Origin: Trichinella spiralis
Taxonomy: Eukaryota; Nematoda; Enoplea; Trichinellida; Trichinellidae
NCBI GenBank assembly: GCA_000181795.3
Contig: CM012954.1
Coordinates: forward strand, 15,513,612-15,540,900
Length of the DNA: 27,289 nucleotides
Direction: 5' to 3'
A program made the position numbers and the translations under genes. Below the pieces are notes generated by a model, which did no database searches, was not told the origin of the DNA, and was given only the letters and a program-made list of their open reading frames with translations. Positions 12,001 to 20,314 of this stretch are shown here, one piece after another. The number at the start of each line of letters is the position of its first letter. Position 1 is the first letter of the stretch.

Positions 12001-12880
12001 CTGCTGACATTTCCTATTTCAAATGTTTTCATATCTAAAAGTAAGTTTGCATGTGTTTAATTACTATTTGTACTTATATTATTTTTTATTTTTGATATTA
12101 TTCACAGTTGATCAATTTGAATAACAGCTATTTTACTACTCTATATGAATTTTATCTTTTCCATATTAGATAATGTCAAATTATCAACTTTACCAAATTA
12201 GGATTTCATGAATTAAACATTGTTTAACCGAATTCCTCGATAGAGAAAATATTTTATCATGAAATCCCGACCAGTAATTAATGACTAACAAATGTTTCAA
12301 GCGATTGACCATTTCATTTATAATCATCAATTCTTGACCAATGGTCGTTTTGCTGAAGTTGAAATAAAACTGTAGTTCTTGCTATTAAAATGCAAAATGC
12401 ACGGAGAACGTTATCCTACACATAGTTCATGCGTTTAATATGAAATGAAAAATTATGTAAATTACTAAATTGAAATGCATGAATGCTTTGTTTTCAATGA
12501 ATTGGTTTTTCAGCTGCTTTCTGCCACTGAAAAATCGAATATAAGCTTCTTGCATTTTTTGATTTTTATGGATATTTTTAAATACAAAAATGAAAAATGA
12601 GTTAATTATATTTTTTATGCTGTTGTATGTTATTTAATGATTTATTTCTACTTTTGGAGAATGCCCATTGGTCAAATTTCATTTGATAACTATCATTAGG
12701 TATTCATTCTTAGCTGAATATAGGAAGCGACATTTAATTTCATGCATATCTTTGAGAAACTCCCCTGCGATTTTCATTTTATGAAAGATTAATTTGGAAT
12801 TGTTGATAATTTTATCGCCGAATATTGATATGAATATCAACATCGAATAATATATTTGCGTGAAAAACATATGCAGTAGA
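12001..12880. other. AT-rich stretch, nothing recognised
   Basis: No coding region, RNA gene or clear repeat could be supported here. Confidence 0.4.
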
Positions 12881-12918
12881 GAAAAGCATAATTGCAGTTA
12901 TTTGCAATTATGCTTTTC
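12881..12918. repeat. Perfect 16-bp inverted repeat
   Basis: GAAAAGCATAATTGCA (12881-12896) is followed by six bases and then its exact reverse complement TGCAATTATGCTTTTC (12903-12918). It sits directly at the edge of the partial repeat copy that follows. Confidence 0.95.
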
Positions 12919-13345
12919 ATAAATTCGGAACTATTCATAAGATTGCATGATGAATTCTGTCTCTTATTAGCAATAGAAATGAACGACATAAAAATTTGCA
13001 TGCGAATATAATTTTGTCCTGTTCTCTGTGAACTTTATTTGAAATAATTGTAGGCTAATGGCAACACAATTGAGAACGTTTTCAATGGCAAGCCCTGTAA
13101 ACAACAAATTTTTTTATTCAAATTGGTCAGTCACTTTTTACAACAGTACAAAACAAATATCTCGAAATGATGGAAGCTTGACTATTTTTGTAAGTTGCAT
13201 TTTATTTTATAATTATTGAAAAAAGCATTACGCATTACAAACAACTGAAATCTGTGTAACATTACATGTTTAAGATTAAGAGCAGTTTATTAAGGTATTT
13301 AGATTTTTGAAAAGAAAACAAATATATTATAAACGAATTATTATT
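12919..13345 (-). repeat. Partial copy of the dispersed repeat
   Basis: Matches 9605-9990 and 23940-24240 in the same orientation, for example AGCAATAGAAATGAACGAC near 12970 and TCAAATTGGTCAGTCAC near 13119, and hence the reverse complement of 4300-4520. It is diverged and lacks the hairpin section. Confidence 0.65.
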
Positions 13346-14619
13346 AATAAGTAAAATACTTTGATAATGAGTTTCTGCTAGAAGTTGAATTGAAATGAAC
13401 ATTTTCATTCGTATGCATTGTAATTTGCATTGTTCTTATCGCCAGAAAAAATTTTTCTTTACAAATTTTAAAAGTAACAAAACAAATGACAAAGAAATTC
13501 ATTATAAATTTAGCCAACATCAATTATGCGGCGCAATCAGAATCTATTGCAAATGAAAGCGACTGAAATGCATATACTGAGTATGTAAACAAATTTACTC
13601 TTTTTTGATTGGTCTATTTTGTTGCTACACTCACATCCGTATTTGTATATGATGGAGAAGTTTCATTTCAAGTGATTTCAGTTAAAATTGGTATTTCTGT
13701 ACACTTCACTTTTATATTATTTATAATAAATAAGAAATTGTGATAATAGATATTATTATAAAAGAATAATTTTTATTTTGTAAAACTGATCCATTCAAGT
13801 TTACCTATACTTCTGACAGCAGGAGATTGGGATTTTATTTTTCAATTTATATCCATCTTACTGAACCTGAAGCATAAAGCCTGAGCACTTTTTCTTTTGT
13901 TCACATTTATTCAACCAATATGCAAATTGAAATTTTTTAATGTTTTAATTGGAAATGTATAGATTTTCAAAGTAAATTATCAAATTTTGTCCAAAAGCGG
14001 AAGTTTTATGATTTTGAGATTTTATTTGCCATTTCTGCTGTCATCACAAGCAGTTAATGAATTTATCATTAGGTTTTGTATTTTTTTTTGGCTTCAAAGT
14101 TTCAGATATTTTGAAAATGTTAATGGAACTTTGATATGGTTGCAGAATGCTTGAAAAAGTGATACGAAAAGTCAGTTTTCTTATCAAAAGCAGCTCACAT
14201 ATTTCCAATGTGACAGTTTGCTTTGTTGAATAAGTTGATGCGCAAACACTTTGGAGGGCAATCATGAACAACGTTTCTGTTGACATGTTTGCACTTCCCT
14301 ATCTGAATTGAACGTTGGAGACAATTTTTGCATAATAAGCGCATATTTCACATATCCTCAACGTTCTTCCTGAGGGCAGTTAATAATCGCACCAAAATTT
14401 TATCTTTCTTCTATAATGTGTTTCACTTGAGAATTTTGTTACCTTTTTATTAAAATCTTCTTCACGTGTAGGCATGATAATTTCTCAGCAGCTGAAAATG
14501 ATCATTTCAAAATGATTTGCATTATTAGCAATGTTAATTGAAATTTTTTAAATAATAAATACCAGTTATTAATGAAATGAATATTAGGTTAGTTGGAAAA
14601 GTGAATAACAAAACATTGC
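13346..14619. other. AT-rich stretch, nothing firmly recognised
   Basis: An 80-codon minus-strand frame at 14044-14286 begins with ATG but has no recognisable domain and no supporting context. TTTTTTGATTGGTCTATTTTG near 13600 resembles 3560-3577 of the left repeat block, so pieces of the family may extend here. Confidence 0.4.
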
Positions 14620-14886
14620 ACTCACATTCACATTTACAATTAAGCCAAAGAATTATTATTGTTGTTATTATTATTGCTATTTACTTTTTATTTTTAATCC
14701 ATTTGTTTGAATACAGCATCTTTAAAAAGGAAATATTTGTCAAAAAATTACATTTACGTGCAGCATGAAAATAAAAATTGCATTCTATTATTATTTGCAT
14801 AGGATTTTTGCTATTTTCTGTATGAAGTTTATTTGAAAGGTAAAACGGTGGGGTCCGCTGGTCTTCCTCTATTACTTTGTTTTCCA

Positions 14887-15138
14887 GTTATGTATTTCAT
14901 CCGACGTTGTTGAATTGGGCGCATTTAAATTGTAAGCCAGAGAGGCTTCATTTATTAGCTTACAGCCCTCGGATGATTCGCTTACCGTTACAGGTACTCG
15001 AATTGCCACAACAACCACCAGTGGAATACGAACAAGCGAACGTTTCCACCGCCAATTGCAATAAAATATTATTTATATTTATAATTAAGAGTACATATTA
15101 TTGTTGTCATTTATCTTTTATTTTTAATCCATTTGTTT
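14887..15138 (+). pseudogene. Exon-like open frame ending in the VEYE motif
   Basis: After a good 3' splice site (TTTGTTTTCCAG, ending at 14886) one frame stays open for about 83 codons. It reads through LLNWAHLNC, PRMIRLPLQVLELP and QQPPVEYEQANVSTANCNKI before entering AT-rich sequence. The last block is shared, in the same frame, with the other repeat copies, while the earlier part is unique to this copy. I recognise no domain. It may be an exon of a decayed gene family carried by the repeat, or a chance open frame over a conserved DNA motif. Confidence 0.3.
15019..15051 (+). repeat. 33-nt hairpin motif, copy 7
   Basis: CAGTGGAATACGAAC, then AAGCGAACGTTTCCACCG; followed by CCAATTGCAATAAAATA. 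The last stem pair is changed. Confidence 0.85.
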
Positions 15139-15250
15139 GAAATTTTATAATATTCTTATTTAAATAATTACCATTTACATAATATATTGAATTTCTTTTC
15201 TTTCATATTTGAAATTATTATTATAATGAAAACAGGAAACTGAAACGTCG

Positions 15251-15840
15251 AAATGTTTGAAAAAATTGAATGTTGACTAATGTGTTGTTTAAAATTGCGA
15301 AAAATTATAATTATATTTGTTACGGCTTTATTTTAAGTGAGAATGCTTGACGCATTTATTTAAAGCATTTAAACCATTTTTGAAAATTAGAATAAGTTTG
15401 GTTCGATCTTCATAAAAATTTATGCTTATATTTGACATTTTTTAACAATAACACATCAATTTACATTGCACTTTTTGTATTCAAAGAAATTGTTTAGTGA
15501 AAGTGGAGAAATAGAAAACTTTAAATCGAGTTAAATAGAAATATAAGCACATTTTTATACGCGTCAAAGATAGTTGATTTAAGACAAATTAATTTCGATG
15601 CCGGCCATATACATACATATATATATATACGGTTACATACGTATGCCAGAATACAAGCAGTTGTCAATATATTTCAGTGTTTTCATTTTAATTTTATTAA
15701 TTTGTACATTTTGCACGTTATTTAAAAACAAATTGGTGAATTTGGAAAATATTTGAAAAATACTTGAAATTTTATAGCTAAACTTTTAATGTACAAATTT
15801 GATTCCAGATTTCGATGTTGACATTTGAAATTCAACATTG
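15251..15840. other. AT-rich stretch with TA/CATA microsatellite
   Basis: No gene seen. A CATA/TATA microsatellite lies at about 15606-15642 and ends in a TACATACGTATG palindrome-like segment. Confidence 0.5.
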
Positions 15841-16293
15841 CATATGCACCATTTTGCGATGGTAATATCGTCGACCAGTTAGCCGGTCGGCTCGGATGCT
15901 GAGCAATGTTAGACTGGGGAACAGGAATGCGGTGCAAGAAGCTTTATGGAATCAGCTTGTAGGCAACAACACCTCATCTGCAATTTGTCTGGCTGGCATA
16001 ATCCAGCCGGGCGGCCTGTTTTGAGGAAGTACGTGCCGACTACGGTCCTCTCCTCATCTCTAGCCACGCTCTTTACCGGTTTGTCTAGCGTCGACTGGTT
16101 AAGTTGTGTTTGCTTTGACATCGACACATCTTCAGATGCCGGTTTTCAACAAGCCTTTTCCCATCGAATTGAACACGACTTCAACGCGCACAGTTTCCCT
16201 TGATCGTCGCATGGACCGCCGCCCCTGCGGTCTGTGAAACCCAATGACCAGATACCGTTGAATGGAGCTGAACACTTCTTTGCAACGCTGTCG
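15841..16293. promoter_or_regulatory. GC-richer island upstream of the astacin gene
   Basis: Base composition changes sharply from AT-rich to roughly balanced and CpG-containing. The island holds open frames on both strands (85 codons from ATG 15946 on +, 72 codons from 16127 on -) with no recognisable domain. A possible 3' splice site CACATCTTCAG ends at 16135, directly followed by an ATG that opens a 33-codon upstream frame closed at 16237. The most economical reading is promoter and 5' UTR of the downstream protease gene, but an unrecognised exon cannot be excluded. Confidence 0.4.
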
Positions 16294-18360
16294 ATGGCCT
16301 GCCGCATGCTTTTCCACCTTTTCGGATGGACCAACGCCCTACTGCTGCTTTTCACTTTTACCAACCACCCTCATCCAGTCAAAGCAGTCTCTTCCAATTA
16401 CGTGTATCTGGTAAAGAAAATGGAAAAAGCAATACTTCAATTTGTTAATTATCAATTATCATCTGAATTACTGTTTTTCTTCAGAATCAAGCTTTTCGTC
16501 CTGTACGGCTGAATACGAACACAAAACACGCAAGTGTTTCAAGTAAAAATGCGCATATTTTTCAATTTATGGAAAATTTATAATCGAATTTTATAATCAG
16601 AAACAGAGAACACATTTTTAACACCTGCGGATTTTGAAAAGGCTCAACATACCCCAAGTATGATGCCACTACAGACTGATCTGCTCATTGTTAGCTTATT
16701 CGCTTTTCAGGCAAACCACCGACAAACGATGGCCTGCTTGCAATGCAAATGCCAAGTACGTTTCATATTCAAGACAAGAATAATTATTCTTTCTGTCTTT
16801 CTCTACTTAGCATTGTTCGAAGGGGATATTACCGGCTTCCGTGCAGAGGAATTCTCTTCAAAGCATTTGCAAGATTCCAGCAGCGATCCGTTCTCATTTC
16901 CGGTATTAGTTTTTGTAGAAATTAAAATACAAATTAACAAACAATAGTAACGAGAGAGAATTTTTACCAGCACAATACTGCCGTCAATTTGGAAACATTT
17001 CCTGAAAAGTTGTGGGAAAATGCCCGAGTGCCGTACGCGCTTGACGACAAGCTCACCGGCGCGGAACGAATGGCCATTGCCCAAGCATTTCTCGAATATA
17101 ATCAGAAGACGTGCGTTCGGTTTGTGCCGAAATTGAAAACTGACCAAGACTATGTGTTGATCAAGAAAAACAAACGACTTGGGTATTCTTTTCTTTTATT
17201 TGTTTTGAAAAAATGCTTAAATGCAAATATATATATATACAATGTTGACTAATTTGCTAAAACATATGCTGAATTGATTTTGTCAAAGATAAAAAGCATC
17301 ATGCATTCACCGAATGTTAACAGCCATGTTATGGATTTGTAAAAAAATTGGAAATCCACTCGTGAATAGAACAGAGATATGGAAAATGAAAAATTATTAT
17401 TCCCAATATTAAAATATATGAATATAATTTTTTGTTTATTTTCAGATGTTCATCGTTCGTTGGCCGTGCGGGTGGTAATCAGACGTTGTCGTTGGAAGTG
17501 GAAAAGTGTTTCAGCAAAGGAATCATTGCCCACGAATTAATGCACGTTCTCGGCTTTTTCCACGAGCACAGTCGTACCGATCGGGACAATTTCGTTCGCA
17601 TAATCGAAAGCAACGTCCTGCCTGGTCTGACCATACTGTATAATGATAATTTTCAAGAACGCTTCAACAAAACTTTATTCAAGGTATGTTGAAAAATTTC
17701 GAAAAATATTCCAACTCTATATTGGATACGTTGAAAATGCCCTACGACTACGGATCGGTGATGCATTACCACAAGCTGGCATTTTCCAAAAATGGCCGGG
17801 CTACAATTGTACCATACAGAAGGAAAACGAACATCGGTCAGCGCTTCCAGCTCAGCGAAATTGATGCTGCCAAAATTAACAAACTTTACAACTGCCACAA
17901 CAGATTCAAGGGGAAAATTACCAAAATTGATACTGGCCGTAAGTAGATTGTTCACACTTGTTGCTGTTGGATGAATAATTTTTTTTTGTTATCTCCAATT
18001 TCAGCACAAACGAACAAACAACTCTGTTCTGACAGTCACGATCATTGCAAACTTTGGACCGACCTGGGCCATTGCAAGTGGAGCAAAAAATACATGAAAG
18101 ATCATTGCAAATTATCTTGTGGATTGTGCAAAAGTGATAAAACAAATGCAAAGCATTTTATAAGATGAGATGAACAAAAAATTTCTTCTTCTTCTTCTTT
18201 TTCAGGCGACGAGATGTTTCGGAATATGAAAAATTCCCGCTGCAGAGATAGAAATTTGTTCTGTCCGTATTGGGCTCGAATTGGTGAATGCAAAAATGAG
18301 AAAAAATTCATGAATGCCTATTGTCAAAAGTCGTGCAACTTTTGCACATCGTCGTCGTAA
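16294..18360 (+). CDS. Secreted astacin (M12A) metalloprotease with two ShKT domains
   Basis: Zinc endopeptidase, secreted, like nematode NAS proteins with C-terminal ShKT domains. Exons: 16294-16410, 16485-16533, 16711-16755, 16811-16902, 16971-17182, 17446-17624, 17684-17938, 18005-18133, 18206-18360; all phases close, 410 aa. Residues 1-31 form a signal peptide with a LLLLF core; an in-frame ATG at 16306 is an alternative start. The propeptide carries FEGD (73-76), whose Asp blocks the zinc in this family. Catalytic motif [11 protein letters not shown] (201-211; ligands H201, H205, H211; base E202), Met-turn SVMHY (256-260; M258, Y260). Cysteines 149, 173, 193 and 302 fit the two standard astacin disulfides. 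ShKT 1: cysteines 324, 331, 340, 351, 355, 358. ShKT 2: 372, 379, 388, 399, 403, 406. The 59-nt intron 17625-17683 has a GTCTGA donor and is needed to restore [14 protein letters not shown]. No CUB or EGF domain. AATAAA at 18515-18520 is a likely polyadenylation signal. The small second and third exons (49 and 45 nt) are the least certain part. Confidence 0.92.
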
Positions 18361-19130
18361 ATGGAAGAGAATTAATCCAATTTGCTCATCATTCTTCCAT
18401 CATTCGCTGAATCATTTCCGCCACCACATGAGGTAAAAACTTTGGAAGCATACAATTTGCTCTTGCAATTTTTAATATATGTCACATTTTTTTTTCCAAA
18501 TATCCATGCAATGCAATAAAATCAATTTTCAAACTGTCATAATCAGCATAAATTAAGAGGAAGATTAGAGGTCAGCATTTCATCAGTGGTACTTTATTAT
18601 TTTTTTATTATTCCATCATGATTATCATCATCAATTCTATCCACGCTGAGGATTTCCAATCTGTTCAATTCACAACAACAATGATGAACACAGCATGCAT
18701 CTGTTGACGTTTAAGGTAAGTTTTTTCTTGACACATTGACAATTGTTGTCGGGCGCGTTATTATTCTTCCATCGTTTCACTGAACGCGTCAACGAACGTC
18801 AAACATATTGCCATAATTAATCAGTTATTCATTCATTCAAGCAATAATTTCCTGCTTTCCAATAAATAACGAAACAATATATAACAATTTTACTAAAGTA
18901 GAAATCTGTAATTTGTAAAATCAATTTTTTCATTTGATTGTTAAAACTGAAATTTTTTAAAAGCAAGAAACAAACAATAATAACACAGTCCGTCGTGGGC
19001 AATTAAAAATAATTAATAATACATGATCACATTAAAGCGCAACATACGCGCGATTTCGGCGTCAAGTAGGGAGGCAAGCGATCGGACATGCTGTGCCGCC
19101 GTTGCAAAACCACCGTATGTCGGATGTCAT
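18361..19130. other. Spacer between convergent genes
   Basis: Holds the 3' UTR of the protease gene, with AATAAA at 18515-18520, and presumably the 3' UTR of the minus-strand gene. I see no AATAAA on the minus strand near 19131; the nearest TTTATT on the plus strand is at about 18593. No coding region seen. Confidence 0.5.
18515..18520 (+). terminator. Probable polyadenylation signal of the astacin gene
   Basis: Canonical AATAAA 155 nt downstream of the stop codon, in the sense orientation. Confidence 0.6.
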
Positions 19131-20283
19131 TCAGAGGAACCGCTTGATAAGGGTACGAAGTCTGCGACTGTTCCACTGCCTACCCGAACCACTGATTAGT
19201 AGTTCACATGGCATAAAAAACAACTGCTCTCTCACCTCATCTGCTTCGACAGAATTGACAAACATGTTCGTCTCATCACCATCATCATCATCGTCGGCCA
19301 TCTCGTCTTCAACGTATGTAGCACGAGGAATGAGACGATTCAGTTTCTTGACCAAAAGTGAAGACACAGAATCCTATTACACACACACACATATATATAT
19401 ACATGTTTTAATGATAATGGAAAGGTTGAAAAAAGAAAAGAAAAATTCTTTCACCTCATTCGAGCTGTTCACTTCCGTCACCACTGAACCAGCTTGATAT
19501 TGGACTACTGTATCACGTGGGAGAGATCCGTTTGGTCGAGTATTGCTTTGCAGAGAAAGCTTCTTCGGACGGTGTTGGAAAAATGTCTTCTCCTCGAGCT
19601 GTTGTCGAGCACTACACTTGGTCGGATCTGAAAAAAAACAACAACCATATCTCATATAGTGTCAAAAAAAAGTAATTTTTTGTTCTTAATATTATCATTA
19701 TTACCGTTCGTATCTACCAAAACGGAAGAGGAATTATTATTATTCTTGTTCGGTTGAAAATCCATGATGCCCTGTGGTGATTCGTTTTCCACCAAGCAGC
19801 AGTGTTGTTGCTGTTGCTGTTGTTGTTGTCGTCTTTCGTTAGCTGAATTTTCAACCGCTCGCCTCTGTTCAACAGGACAACTGAAAGCAGCTAACAACTG
19901 CTGGCGCAATGCTTCCGACAAGTCTGGACAGCTGTAAGCGATTGAAGGGTCGATCAACTCTGCGCACTTCTTAACCACATCCTCCTCCTCCTCCTCAACT
20001 TCGCAATTTTGTCCATTCACCTGATCCACAGTTGTGCCAACATTTCCTTGCGACGATGACTGTTCTTCACTGAATGTAGTCTCCATCTGCGGTCTGAAAT
20101 CAAATATCCGAAATTCTGTTTGGACACGATCGTGATATAAGCAGAAAATAAATAATACAACACTTTCAAATAATGACCTCTCTCATTTTTACCGTTCCCC
20201 CCCCCCCCCCCCTATTTCAACTCTTGACACGGCCTAGATTGTTTCTCCTCAGCTTACACATTGGTCAAATGTGTCAACCAACA

Positions 20284-20314
<31 letters not shown>

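Larger units (their letters stand above)
14620..15250 (+). repeat. Plus-oriented partial copy of the dispersed repeat
   Basis: 14690-14850 matches 2870-3080 and 4050-4225 (TTTACGTGCAGCATGAAAAT at 14753). 14990-15240 matches 3210-3440, including the hairpin and the AATAAAATA that follows. Between them, 14887-15057 is a less AT-rich, exon-like patch that begins right after TTACTTTGTTTTCCAG. Confidence 0.7.

Noticed and set aside
14044-14286. 80-codon minus-strand frame with an ATG start
   Set aside because: No recognisable family, no splice context and no repeat partner. Too little to call a gene.
17643-17692. Unspliced continuation of the catalytic exon through 17625-17692
   Set aside because: Read without the 59-nt intron, the frame leaves the astacin pattern and stops. 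Splicing it restores [14 protein letters not shown], as expected for the family.
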